Assembly (NCBI GenBank): GCA_034423195.1
Contig: DAOUIZ010000059.1
Span: 37,645 to 101,644 of the forward strand
Direction: 5' to 3'
Length of the DNA stretch: 64,000 bases
From: CATOSK01 sp034423195
GTDB lineage: Bacteria; Chloroflexota; Dehalococcoidia; Lucifugimonadales; UBA3495
Shown: piece by piece, positions 33,793 through 42,390 of the stretch
Layout: each line of letters begins with the position of its first letter
Numbering within the stretch: the first letter of the stretch is position 1
Translations under genes and position numbers: made by a program
The notes under the pieces: generated by a model
What the model saw: the letters and a program-made list of their open reading frames with translations, nothing else
Databases searched by the model: none
Told to the model about the DNA's origin: nothing

Positions 33793-34533
33793 ATGGCCAG
33801 CTTTTGGGAAACTCTCCAGGTGAACGGACAGGACATGCAGCTTTACGCCAGCGTCCCGTCCAGCAGCGCGGGCTTCAGCGCTCCCTTTCCGGCGGTGGTC
33901 ATAGCCCATCCCGCCAGCGGGGTTGCCGAGTTCACCCAGAGCATCGCGGACCGGCTGGCGGAAGCGGGATACGCTGCCGTGGCTCCTGACCTCTTCCACC
34001 GGGTCACCGACGAGATGACCGCCGACGGCACCGCCCGCAACTCCTTCCTCACCGATGCCGAGATTGTGGCTGACGTGAACGCCACCGTGGACTGGCTCAT
34101 CGCCCACCAGGCCGTTTCGAGCGACCGCATCGGCATCACCGGATTTTGCATGGGAGGGCGGGTTGCCTGGCTGGCCGCCGCGTCCAACCCCCACTTCAAG
34201 GCGGTCGTCCCCTACTATCCCGGCAACCTGTGGGCCGCCCGGGGCGACGGGGCACAGCCCCCCTTCGAGCTGACTGCCAACATCAACTGTCCCATGCTGA
34301 CCCACTTCGGGGAGGTGGACGCCAATCCGTCCCAGGACGATATGCGGAAGCTGGACGCCGAGCTGGACCGGCTGGGGAAGGCCCACCGGTTCTATACCTA
34401 TCCCGGCGCGGACCATGCGTTCATGGACTTCGCCCAGCCCAACCGCTACCACAAGGAGGCGGCCGACGCTTCCTGGCCCCGGACCCTGGAGTTCTTCGCG
34501 GAGCACCTGCAGGGAGCCACGGCCACGGTCTGA
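33793..34533 (+). CDS. Dienelactone hydrolase family protein (paralog 1)
   Basis: Codes for 246 residues with the dienelactone hydrolase triad: the nucleophile Cys in GFCMGG near 118, the Asp in HFGEVDANPS near 176, and the His in YPGADHAFMDF near 208. Enzymes of this type open lactones formed in chloroaromatic degradation, but many act on other esters. It has 60-70 percent-like resemblance by eye to the next gene, so they are tandem duplicates. No repeat or terminator lies between them. Confidence 0.9.
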   Translation: MASFWETLQVNGQDMQLYASVPSSSAGFSAPFPAVVIAHPASGVAEFTQSIADRLAEAGYAAVAPDLFHRVTDEMTADGTARNSFLTDAEIVADVNATVDWLIAHQAVSSDRIGITGFCMGGRVAWLAAASNPHFKAVVPYYPGNLWAARGDGAQPPFELTANINCPMLTHFGEVDANPSQDDMRKLDAELDRLGKAHRFYTYPGADHAFMDFAQPNRYHKEAADASWPRTLEFFAEHLQGATATV

Positions 34534-34583
34534 TCCCCGGGCTGGACTCCGGGCCTGATACGACATTTCAAGGAGGTAACCCC

Positions 34584-35318
34584 ATGCCATCCTTCTGGGA
34601 GAAGCTCCAAGTCGACGGCAACGAAATGGACCTCTATGCCGCTGTGCCCAGCGGCGGGTCCGGGCCCTTCCCCGCAGTCATAGTGAGCCAGCATGGCGGC
34701 GGAGTGGATACCTTCATCCAGACCATATGCGATCGTTTGGCCGAGGCCGGATACGCCGGTGTCGCCCCCAATCTCTACCACCGCACCCCTGAGGAACAGC
34801 TCAACGCCGACCCGCGCCCCCGGCCCTGGGACGTGCTCAGCGACCCGGAGACCATCGCCGACATCAACGCCACGGTGGACTGGCTGCGGGCCCATCCGGG
34901 AATTGACGGCGAGCGCATTGGCATCACCGGGTTCTGCATGGGCGGGCGGGAAGCCTGGCTGGGCGCGGCTACCAACCCTCACATCAGGGCGGCGGCGCCC
35001 TACTACGGCGGCAACATCCTTGTCCCATGGGGGGCAGGCACCCAGTCTCCCTTTGAGCTGACCAGCGGCATGAAGTGCCCGGTCCTGTTCCACTTCGGCG
35101 AGGTGGATGTCAACCCCTCTCCAGAGGATATGACTACCTTCGATGCCGAGCTGACCCGGCTGGGCATTGACCACGAGTTCCACGTTTACCCGGGGGCCGA
35201 CCATGCCTTCATGGACTTCACCGCGGGCCGCTTCCAGCAGGCGGCGTCGGATGCGTCCTGGCCCCGCACCATCGAGTTCTTCGACCGCCACCTGAAGGGA
35301 GCGGCGGTCAGCGCCTAG
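34584..35318 (+). CDS. Dienelactone hydrolase family protein (paralog 2)
   Basis: Codes for 244 residues and shares start (PSFWEKLQVDGNEMDLYA), nucleophile GFCMGG, FHFGEVDVNPS and YPGADHAFMDF with paralog 1. Differences cluster in residues about 65-85 (HRTPEEQLNADPRPRPWD), the lid region, which suggests a different substrate. A full consensus AAGGAGGTAA precedes the ATG, stronger than for paralog 1, so the product may be more abundant. Confidence 0.9.
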   Translation: MPSFWEKLQVDGNEMDLYAAVPSGGSGPFPAVIVSQHGGGVDTFIQTICDRLAEAGYAGVAPNLYHRTPEEQLNADPRPRPWDVLSDPETIADINATVDWLRAHPGIDGERIGITGFCMGGREAWLGAATNPHIRAAAPYYGGNILVPWGAGTQSPFELTSGMKCPVLFHFGEVDVNPSPEDMTTFDAELTRLGIDHEFHVYPGADHAFMDFTAGRFQQAASDASWPRTIEFFDRHLKGAAVSA

Positions 35319-35354
35319 TCTATCCAGACTCAACCCGCATAAGGAAGGAACGAA

Positions 35355-35864
35355 ATGGCAAGAATTTCCCTCAACCTGGAAAACGCCGATGATCTGAAGA
35401 CCCTGGGCTCCTCGGGCTGGAGCCGGGCCATGGGCCTGGTGCCAGGCGAACCCAACCAGGGCCTCGTCGCCGAGCTGGCCGGTTCCCCGGCCCGCCTGGC
35501 CGACTACGACGACTCCGGCTGGGACCACAACGTGGACATCCAGGACCGCTTGTCCTCCGGCTTCACCTTTGCCTGGTATCGCATCAAGGTCACCATTCCT
35601 GCCGAGGTCGGCGGGGAGAGCGTGGCGGGCCGGCGGGCGTGGTTCGAGTGCAACGTGGACAACTACGGCGAGGTCTACATCGACGGCGAAATCGACCGGA
35701 ACATCGGGGTCATAACCGGCAACAACGTGGGCAAGCGGGTACTGATGGCCGATCCGGCCACCCCGGGGACAACCCACACCATCGCCGTCCTGGTGGGGAA
35801 CGCTCCTCTCGGCACACCCGTGGGGACCATCTTTTTCCGGTTTGCAACCCTGGCCCTGGAATAA
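35355..35864 (+). CDS. Galactose-binding-like (jelly-roll) hypothetical protein
   Basis: Codes for 169 residues, beta-strand rich. The ADYDDSGWDHNVDIQDR stretch near 50-65 followed by FTFAWYRIKVTIP and AWFECNVDNYGEVYIDGE resembles the sugar-binding jelly-roll of GH2 proteins. There is no signal peptide, so it is predicted cytosolic. AAGGAAGGAACG upstream supports ATG 35355. Lies 36 bases after the hydrolase and 117 before the Sec-type Trx-NHL gene. Function unknown. Confidence 0.65.
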   Translation: MARISLNLENADDLKTLGSSGWSRAMGLVPGEPNQGLVAELAGSPARLADYDDSGWDHNVDIQDRLSSGFTFAWYRIKVTIPAEVGGESVAGRRAWFECNVDNYGEVYIDGEIDRNIGVITGNNVGKRVLMADPATPGTTHTIAVLVGNAPLGTPVGTIFFRFATLALE

Positions 35865-35981
35865 CCGGAGCATCCCGGGGCCGCGCGGTGTTCCCGGCGC
35901 GGCTTTTCCCGCATTGGTTTCCGGCCTCCGGGCCGGTATCTGACGCCGCGCGACGGTGTTCGCAGCGGCGGAGGCACGACG

Positions 35982-37478
35982 ATGACTAGCAGGTCCTACG
36001 CCGGCAAGGTGAACGCTCCGGAGTTTCCTCCCGACCTGGAATGGCTGAACACCAACCGGCCCGTTGCCATGTCCGACCTCCGGGGCAAGATCGTGATCCT
36101 GGACTTCTGGACCTACTGTTGAATCAACTGCGTCCACATATTTCCGCAGTTGCGGAAGATAGAAGAGCAGTACGCGACCGAGGTTGCGGTCATCGGAGTC
36201 CACTCAGCCAAGTTCCCCAACGAGAAGGACAAGCAGAACCTGTTTAACGCCGTCCGCCGGAACGAACTGGAACACCCGGTCATCAACGACGCTGACTTTC
36301 ACGTCTGGCGTGCCTACGCCTGCCGGGCCTGGCCCACGATCATGTTCATTGATCCTGAAGGGAAGGTCATCGGGAAGCACGAGGGAGAAATCCCCTACGA
36401 GTCGCTGGACAACTTGCTCCGGGACATGATCTCCGAGTTCGACGCCAAGGGCCTCATGCGCCGCACCCGCCTGGACTTCGGTCCGGTGGAACCGGCTGGA
36501 GCCCCTCCCGAAACCCTCCTGTCGTTCCCTGGAAAAATCCTGGCCGACGGCGCCTCCGGCCGTCTTTTCATAACCGACACCAACCATAACCGGCTGGTCA
36601 TCACCTCGATGGACGGAGACGTCCAGCAGGTCGTTGGATCGGGCAGAGTTGGGTTGGACGACGGTCCCTTTGCCGTTGCCACCTTCAATCATCCCCAGGG
36701 GATGGCCCTGGATGGGGACAACCTGTACGTGGCCGACGCGGAAAACCATGCTCTCCGCCGGGTCGACCTGGCATCGGGGCGGGTCGAGACAATAGCGGGC
36801 AACGGCAGCCAGGGCCGGGTGCGCGCCGGCCGGGGGCCGGGGTTGTCCATGGAGCTGAATTCTCCCTGGGACCTGGCCTTCCATGACAACACCCTGTACA
36901 TCGCCATGGCGGGCACCCATCAGCTCTGGTCCATGACCCTCGGCGACGGGCAGGTCGGGGTCTACGCCGGAACCGGCGGCGAGTCCATCGACAACGGCCC
37001 GCTGGCGTCGGCTACCCTGGCCCAGCCCAGCGGGATAACCACCGACGGCGGCAAGCTGTACTTCGTCGACAGCGAGACCAGCTCGGTTCGGACCGCCGAC
37101 CTCAATCCCGGTGGACGCATCTCGACCATCGTGGGGCTCGGCCTTTTCGAGTTCGGCGACTTCGATGGTTCCGACCACCACGTCCGCCTGCAGCACCCCC
37201 AGGGGATTACGTGGGAGGACGGGGCCGCCTACATCGCCGACACCTACAACCACAAGATCAAGCGCGTTCTGCCCCAGACCCGCAGCGTCTTCACCATCCT
37301 TGGCACGGGTCACGCCGGATGCCAGGACGGGCCCGGAAAGCAGGCGGCTTTCTCCGAACCCTGCGGTTTGAGCTTCGCCAACGGCCTGCTCTACATCGCC
37401 GATACCAACAACCACCTCATCCGGGTCGCCGACCTGGACAACGACGAAGTGCGTACCCTCGAAATCAGGGGAATCTAA
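35982..37478 (+). CDS. Thioredoxin-like NHL-repeat protein, predicted selenoprotein (in-frame UGA)
   Basis: The reading frame from ATG 35982 to 37478 is 499 codons including the stop, with a single TGA at 36120-36122 (codon 47). Upstream residues read IVILDFWTYC and downstream INCVHIFPQLRKIEEQY, so the TGA replaces the second residue of the family motif C-C-I-N-C, the Trx-type site also seen in NHLRC2. Selenocysteine there is chemically sensible. Both halves belong to one fold: Trx domain about 1-165, then about five NHL repeats (ADGASGRLFITDTNHNRLV and similar) to the end. GGAGG lies seven bases upstream. A TGA read as stop would leave a 46-residue stub and a start-less 440-residue remainder. 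An 8-bp hairpin follows the TGA at once. Confidence 0.85.
36125..36152 (+). promoter_or_regulatory. SECIS-like hairpin directly after the UGA
   Basis: CAACTGCG (36125-36132) pairs perfectly with CGCAGTTG (36145-36152) around the loop TCCACATATTTC. It begins 3 bases after the TGA and its loop starts 11 bases after it, a position comparable to bacterial SECIS elements. A G at the start of the loop, typical of bacterial SECIS, is missing. The stem coincides with codons for I-N-C-V and P-Q-L, so it is compatible with coding constraints. Confidence 0.6.
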
Positions 37479-37515
37479 CCCGGTCTCTCCCAACGGCTTC
37501 GGTTTCCAGGTAGGG

Positions 37516-37521
37516 TACAAT
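37516..37521 (+). promoter_or_regulatory. Possible -10 box upstream of MFS 37672
   Basis: TACAAT in GGGTACAATGGG. Weak support alone; the downstream leader contains a diverged hairpin copy. Confidence 0.3.
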
Positions 37522-37579
37522 GGGCGGACTAATCCCTGCTATGCCCACCAAGGCGTAGCCCGCCAGGGATTCAGAAGCG

Positions 37580-37650
37580 AGTCCCCGGCCAGTGGCCGGA
37601 GCGAGCGCCAAAGGGTGTCACCAGTATCCTTGCCTTTGGCGTGAGCGATT
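37580..37650 (+). repeat. Diverged hairpin-family copy
   Basis: CGCCAAAGG (37606-37614) pairs with CCTTTGGCG (37633-37641), 9 bp perfect, around an exactly 18-base loop GTGTCACCAGTATCCTTG. The loop keeps only part of the consensus (AGT and CCTTG), while length and pairing are intact. It is flanked by GGCCAGTGGCCGGAGCGAGC as other plus-strand copies are. Sense to the MFS gene at 37672. Confidence 0.7.
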
Positions 37651-37671
37651 CGGAAGAGAGTTGTCCGCCCT

Positions 37672-38934
37672 TTGCGCCCCCGCTTCCCGTCCAACGCCCC
37701 CGCCTTTACCGTCCTCCAAGACCGGGATTTCCGGGCCCTGTGGTACGTTGGCGGCATCCATGAAATCTCCCGCAGGATGGAGATGCTCATCCTGAGCTGG
37801 CTCATCCTCCAGACCACCGACTCACCTTTCCAGCTCGGCCTCGTCCTCGTCTTCAACAACCTGCCCCGGCCCTTCTTCTCCCTATTTTCCGGGCTGGTGG
37901 CCGACCGGTTCAGTCGATACCGCGTAATCTTTCTGGCCCAGGCAATCAACACCGTGACCGCAGGGGCCATCCTGGCGTTGATCGTTGCCGGAAGCATCGT
38001 GCCGTGGCATGTCTTCCTGGCCGTATTCGTCCAGGGACTGACCAAGGCCCTGGATGATCCGTCCCGGCGGACGGCCATCCTGGACATCGTCGGGGAGCGC
38101 CGCCTGGTGAATGCGTTGTCCCTGGACCAGATTGCCAACACCGCCGGGAAGCTGTCCGGCCCCCTGCTGGGCGGCGTTCTCATCGACACCATCAATTTCT
38201 CCGGCGCTTACATCCTGGTGGTCATTGCCCACATCGTTACCCTGGTGCTGCTCATCAGGGTGAGGATTCCGGTGTTCGAGCGGGGGAGCATACAACTGGA
38301 GCCGGTATGGCGCAGCCTGTCGGAAAGCCTGTCCCACGCCTTCCGCAACCCGGCCCTGCTGGGAATGCTCTACGTGACCATCGTTATGAACGCGCTGGCC
38401 TTCCCGGTGCAGCAGTTCATCCCGGCGATTGGCCGGGACCACTTGGGAGTCGGCGCAACCCTGGTGGGACTGCTGGCGGCGGCCGAAGGGGTCGGTCAGC
38501 TCATGGGAGCCGCGGTGATGGCGGCGACGCGCAACCTTCAGCAGCACGGCCGGGTGTTCATGATTGGCTCCACCGTGGTGCTGGTCATGGCCATCTTGTT
38601 CGTGTGGTCCCCCTGGTACGCGGTCTCCTTCGCGCTTTTGACCCTGGGGGGCATGGGGCAGTCCGGGTTCGGCACCATGCAGAGCAGCATCACCATGCTG
38701 TCGGCTCCCCGCGAGCTGCGGGGCCGGATGATGGGGCTGATGAGCTTCTGCATAGGGGTGGGCACGCCGCTGGGCACGCTGGAAATCGGGTGGATCGCAT
38801 CAATCTTCAGCACCCAGCTGGCCATCTCGGCCAATGCGGGGGCGGGCCTTCTGCTCCTGCTGCCGGCGGTGTTCCTCACCCCCCTGGTCTGGCGTCCGTC
38901 CGTGCAGCCGGCTGCGGCAGCCGCTCGGGACTAG
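37672..38934 (+). CDS. MFS transporter, exporter-like (EntS-type)
   Basis: Codes for 420 residues with 12 hydrophobic segments. FTVLQDRDFRALWYVGGIHEIS before TM1 and FFSLFSGLVADRFSRYRVI (motif A) resemble the EntS/MFS_3 group that exports siderophores or drugs. The start is uncertain: TTG 37672 has GGAAGAGAG about 11 bases upstream. The polar C-terminal tail is short. It is followed by 298 bases without genes. Confidence 0.85.
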   Translation: MRPRFPSNAPAFTVLQDRDFRALWYVGGIHEISRRMEMLILSWLILQTTDSPFQLGLVLVFNNLPRPFFSLFSGLVADRFSRYRVIFLAQAINTVTAGAILALIVAGSIVPWHVFLAVFVQGLTKALDDPSRRTAILDIVGERRLVNALSLDQIANTAGKLSGPLLGGVLIDTINFSGAYILVVIAHIVTLVLLIRVRIPVFERGSIQLEPVWRSLSESLSHAFRNPALLGMLYVTIVMNALAFPVQQFIPAIGRDHLGVGATLVGLLAAAEGVGQLMGAAVMAATRNLQQHGRVFMIGSTVVLVMAILFVWSPWYAVSFALLTLGGMGQSGFGTMQSSITMLSAPRELRGRMMGLMSFCIGVGTPLGTLEIGWIASIFSTQLAISANAGAGLLLLLPAVFLTPLVWRPSVQPAAAAARD

Positions 38935-39232
38935 GCGGCGGACAACGGAGTTCCTCGGGCGGAGTACGTCCATCGGTGAAGGCGGTCCAATTGGAGTTGC
39001 CCAAGTCCGCTACGGTTCACTGAGCGGAACACCGCCAACGACGAAACACCTGCTTCCACCATCGGTGAAGCTAAGTTGCGCACGGTTGTCGGCAGACGTG
39101 GCGGTCAGGAAACAGGCTTTGGAGAACGGTTCAGGGAAGGGTAGCTCGGAAACCTTGGCCAAGGCTTCATCCCGGCCCTGACGCCTGAGCCTGCCCTGGA
39201 GAAGGATCCCTCAAACAGGGGACGGTAATAGA
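38935..39232. other. Gene-free stretch
   Basis: No plausible reading frame, terminator or promoter. CCATCGGTGAAG occurs twice (38970 and 39058). GACNNGG-like doublets are common in this GC-rich sequence. It lies between convergent genes. Confidence 0.4.
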
Positions 39233-39781
39233 TCAGGGGCAGGCCGCGAGGTTGGTGCCCTGAATGCAGTTGACCACGTATTCGGAGGTTATCCGAATTT
39301 CCTCTTCCGTGAGCAGCTTGGAGAAGCCGGGCATGACAATCAGGCCGCTGGTGACAAACCCCTGGATTCCCACCGGGCCCAGGTCCCGGACGGTCTGGCT
39401 GGTCAGGTCGGGGGTGATGGAGGGGGTGTACCCGTAGGTGTCCATCATCCTGGTCAGCACCGGCCCGTTGCCGGTGCCGTTGGCGCCGTGGCACATGACG
39501 CAGTTGACCTCATACAGGCGCGCGCCCTGGTGAGCAACCGGGATGGTCTCAGCGGGAGCGTCGAACCAGCCTACGGCGGTGGCCGGAACGCTGAGGCGGG
39601 GCGGTTCGTGGGCCTTGAAGGACTTCTGGTAGTGCATCTCGTAGAAGATGTCCAGGGGGTAGGAGCCTTGGGCGCATCCCAGGGTGAGGAGGAGGGTTAG
39701 CAGGAAGGTTCCTCCCAGGAGGAGGGGGAGTTTCCCGCGCTGGGGGGGTTGGTCCGCTTTTTTGGCTGGCTGGTTTTTCAT
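39233..39781 (-). CDS. ACIII-like monoheme cytochrome c lipoprotein (ActE-like)
   Basis: Codes for 182 residues. A basic N-terminus, a hydrophobic stretch and the lipobox-like LTLGC near residue 36 suggest lipid anchoring after export. One heme site, CVMCH near 97, with a distal Met in GLIVMPGFSKLL near 150. ActE of alternative complex III is the matching subunit and passes electrons out of the complex. Last gene of the minus-strand cluster, preceded by a hairpin-family copy. Confidence 0.88.
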   Translation of the reverse strand: MKNQPAKKADQPPQRGKLPLLLGGTFLLTLLLTLGCAQGSYPLDIFYEMHYQKSFKAHEPPRLSVPATAVGWFDAPAETIPVAHQGARLYEVNCVMCHGANGTGNGPVLTRMMDTYGYTPSITPDLTSQTVRDLGPVGIQGFVTSGLIVMPGFSKLLTEEEIRITSEYVVNCIQGTNLAACP

Positions 39782-39787
39782 TTGTTT

Positions 39788-39880
39788 CTCTATTTAAAAC
39801 GCTCGCGTGCAGCGTGAGGTAACTTGTCTAAGCGCTGCCCGCTCGCTCCGCAAGCGGGGCCTCCCGCTGCGGCGGGTTGG
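39788..39880 (-). repeat. Hairpin-family copy before actE-like gene
   Basis: GCAGCG (39809-39814) pairs with CGCTGC (39833-39838) around an 18-base loop; the minus-strand loop is CTTAGACAAGTTACCTCA. Beyond it lies a second GC-rich hairpin region (CCGCTTGCGGAGCGAGCGG type). It ends 7 bases before the start codon of the downstream gene. Confidence 0.85.
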
Positions 39881-39912
39881 GCTACCGTCCAAAGCTTGTG
39901 GGTGGGTGGTTT

Positions 39913-40422
39913 TTAGGTTTCTTTTTTGATGTCTATGGCGCCGGCTTGGGTTAGGACGTTTGAAAGACGGTCGTGCTGGTCTTCTTCGGCCTGGACTAGG
40001 ACTCCGATGTAGCCTTCGGTGATTCGGGTGTCGTAGAGGCCCATTTTGAGTTTGGGGAGGCGGCTTTCGAAGATGATGCCGAGGACGGTGAAGAGGATTG
40101 CGCCGAGCATGGTGCCTTCGTAGCTGACGACGGCCATGGGCGGCAGGGAGAGGATGGGTTTGCCGCCGGTGACGAGGGGGTAGGCCATTTGGGTCATGGA
40201 GGTGAGGAGGATGCCGGAGGTGAGGCCGAGGAGGGCCCCGATGAAGGGGAAGAGGTAGAGGCGGTGTTTTTCTTCGCGTTCGCCGAAGGCGCCCTCGGGG
40301 TAGGGGGCGTCGGTGAGGAAGTCGTAGTCGGTGTCGGGGATGCCGGCGGATTTGAGTCCGTCGCCGGCGTCGGCGGCCTGGTTGGGGTCCTGGTAGAGGG
40401 CGAGTATTGGTCGCTTTGCCAT
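39913..40422 (-). CDS. ACIII-like membrane subunit ActD (DUF3341-like)
   Basis: Codes for 169 residues. Two hydrophobic segments (about 58-80 and 100-122) follow a soluble N-terminal domain that starts MAKRPILALYQDPNQAADAGDGL, matching the DUF3341 layout of ActD. The C-terminal part (GLYDTRITEGYIGVLVQAEED) is a second small soluble domain. It lies between the second NrfD-type subunit and the ActE-like cytochrome, the usual ActC-D-E order. Confidence 0.88.
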   Translation of the reverse strand: MAKRPILALYQDPNQAADAGDGLKSAGIPDTDYDFLTDAPYPEGAFGEREEKHRLYLFPFIGALLGLTSGILLTSMTQMAYPLVTGGKPILSLPPMAVVSYEGTMLGAILFTVLGIIFESRLPKLKMGLYDTRITEGYIGVLVQAEEDQHDRLSNVLTQAGAIDIKKET

Positions 40423-40877
40423 TTTATCTTTCCTATCTAAATCGCTCGCGTGCAGCGCAAGGTAACTTGTCTAAACGCTGCCCGCTCGCTCCGGCCAGTG
40501 GCCGGGGGCTCCGCTGCGGCGGGGTTGGGGTTACGTTGGGGGATTCATCCCCCAAACCCCCTGGGTAAGGGGTATTTCCGGGTGCGGCGGTGGTTGTCCC
40601 CGAGGGGTTTACGGGGGTCTGGATTCCTTTGATTGGACGGTCGCCGCTTTCGCTCCCGGTTTTGGTAACTTGTCTAAGGGAGCTGGGCGGCTCTGTCGCG
40701 GGAATGACGGGAGAGATGGAGGGCGTCGGGATGGGCTGCTCCGGGCGGAGGCCGGGAGCGGTGGGGGTGTGGGTTCCTGCCTCCGCAGGAACGACGGGAT
40801 CATCCGCGGGAATGACGGGATATGTCGGCGTGGTTGGCATGATTGCTTTCTTTAGTCGCTCATCGCTCCGCTACGCG
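40423..40877 (-). repeat. Repeat-filled gap before actD-like gene (two hairpin copies)
   Basis: Copy 1: GCAGCG/CGCTGC (40452-40457 with 40476-40481), 18-base loop, minus-strand TTTAGACAAGTTACCTTG. Copy 2: GCTCCC/GGGAGC (40652-40657 with 40678-40683), 20-base loop with TTAGACAAGTTACC. Copy 2 is nested between GGGTCTGGATTCC and CGCGGGAATGACGGGA, the same flanks as at 29872-30010. Another piece, TCCGCAGGAACGACGGGAT (40784-40802), belongs to the same REP-like family. Confidence 0.8.
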
Positions 40878-42254
40878 CTAGTCTTCGCGGTAGGTGGCGG
40901 GGACGGTGCGGCGGCCGATTTGGACTTGGGTTCTGAGGAATTCGCCTTCTTTGATGTCGTATAGGGGGACTAATGGGAAGACGCGGCTGAACAGCAGCAT
41001 GAGCATCGAGACGAAGGCGAAGGTGGCGCCGATGATTATCATTTCGGCGGGGGCGGGTACGTAGCTGTGCCAGGTGAAGGAGAAGAGGCCGCGGTTGGCG
41101 AGGCCGGGGACGATGATGATGTATCTTTCGAGCCACATTCCGATGTTGACGGAGATGCAGGCGAGGGACATGATCCAGAGGTTGCGGCGGGCGGCGCGGG
41201 TGAGCCAGAGGGCGACGGGGATGAAGTAGGTGGTGATGACGAAGACGAGGGTCCAGCCGCTGATGGGCCATTCGAAGAATTGGAGGTTGCGGACGGCGAC
41301 TTCGTCGGCTTCGCGTCCGTAGATGCCGAAGATGACTTCCATTACGAAGAAGTAGAACCAGCCGGTGGCGACGACGATGAGGAGGCGTCCGAGGGCGTCG
41401 ATGTGCTCGTGGCGGATGTAGTCCTGCCAGCCGTAGATGTAGCGGAGGATAATCATGACGAAGGCGACGGCGGAGACGCCGGAGTGGACTGCGCCGACGA
41501 CGAAGTAGGGGGCGAAGATGGTGGAGTGCCAGGATTTGACGGCGACGGCCATGCCGAAGTCCCAGGAGACGATGGAGTGGACGGAGACGAAGACGGGGAG
41601 GATGAGGGCGGAGAGGAGGACGCCGGCGATGATTTGGAGTTTCCACTGGCGGGGGTTGCCCTCCCAGCCCATGGCGAGGAGGGAGTAGATGCGGTGGGCC
41701 CAGCCGGTGGTGTGGTCGCGGAGGACGGCGAAGTCGGGGACGAGGGCGATGAGGACGAAGAGGGTGCTGGAGGTGAGGTAGGTGAGGATGGCGGAGGGGT
41801 CCCAGACGAGGGGGGTGCGGATGTTGGGCCAGATGCCGCGGGCGAAGTCGTAGGGGAAGGCCCAGTAGAGGATGCGCCAGGGGCGGCCGGTGTGGATGAT
41901 GGGCATGATCATGGCGGTCATGAGGGAGAAGATGGTGAGGACCTCGGCGGCGCGGGTGGCGGGTCTGCGCCATTCGGCCTTGGCGAGGCGGAGGATGGCG
42001 GAGAGCATGACGCCGGCGTGGGAGATGCCGATCCAGAAGACGAAGTTGGTGATGAAGAAGCCCCAGACGATGGGGCGGTTGAGGCCGGTGATGCCGAGGC
42101 CCTGGTCGATCATGATGCCGATGGTGATGGCGGCGACGAGGACGATGGTGGCGAGGAAGCCGACGGCGGGCCAGAACCAGCGGGGGGTGTCAAGGATGGA
42201 CCGGAGGAGGTCGCGGTTGATTTCGGGGGCGGAAAGGGGTCTACCTTCCTGCAT
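40878..42254 (-). CDS. ACIII-like NrfD-type quinone-binding subunit (ActC-like)
   Basis: Codes for 458 residues with about ten hydrophobic segments, the polysulfide-reductase NrfD fold that binds quinol. FVFWIGISHAGVMLSAILRL near 70 (membrane His), HTGRPWRILYWAFPYDF near 115, and the C-terminal LVPLYDIKEGEFLRTQ fit ActC. Many histidines in TM segments could take part in proton movement. GGGAGG upstream fixes ATG 42254. Next to ActD, so most likely the ActC equivalent. Confidence 0.9.
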   Translation of the reverse strand: MQEGRPLSAPEINRDLLRSILDTPRWFWPAVGFLATIVLVAAITIGIMIDQGLGITGLNRPIVWGFFITNFVFWIGISHAGVMLSAILRLAKAEWRRPATRAAEVLTIFSLMTAMIMPIIHTGRPWRILYWAFPYDFARGIWPNIRTPLVWDPSAILTYLTSSTLFVLIALVPDFAVLRDHTTGWAHRIYSLLAMGWEGNPRQWKLQIIAGVLLSALILPVFVSVHSIVSWDFGMAVAVKSWHSTIFAPYFVVGAVHSGVSAVAFVMIILRYIYGWQDYIRHEHIDALGRLLIVVATGWFYFFVMEVIFGIYGREADEVAVRNLQFFEWPISGWTLVFVITTYFIPVALWLTRAARRNLWIMSLACISVNIGMWLERYIIIVPGLANRGLFSFTWHSYVPAPAEMIIIGATFAFVSMLMLLFSRVFPLVPLYDIKEGEFLRTQVQIGRRTVPATYRED

Positions 42255-42390
42255 GGGATGCCTCCCGGGGGGAACGGGACACCGGGGCCGGGCAGGCAAT
42301 GCTGTCCAGCGGGCCGGTTCCCGGGTGGATTCCTGTGTTGGTGGTAGTAGTCATTCTCACTTCGTTGCGGTTGTCGGCCTTACGGCTGAG

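Noticed and set aside
36120..36122. TGA as ordinary stop or pseudogene nonsense mutation
   Set aside because: The rest of the frame is undamaged, the TGA is exactly at the motif Cys, and a hairpin follows. A random nonsense mutation would rarely fall there.
40433..40840. 135-codon frame with PAEAGTHT-type sequence
   Set aside because: Translation of intergenic REP repeats; such peptides recur wherever the repeat occurs.
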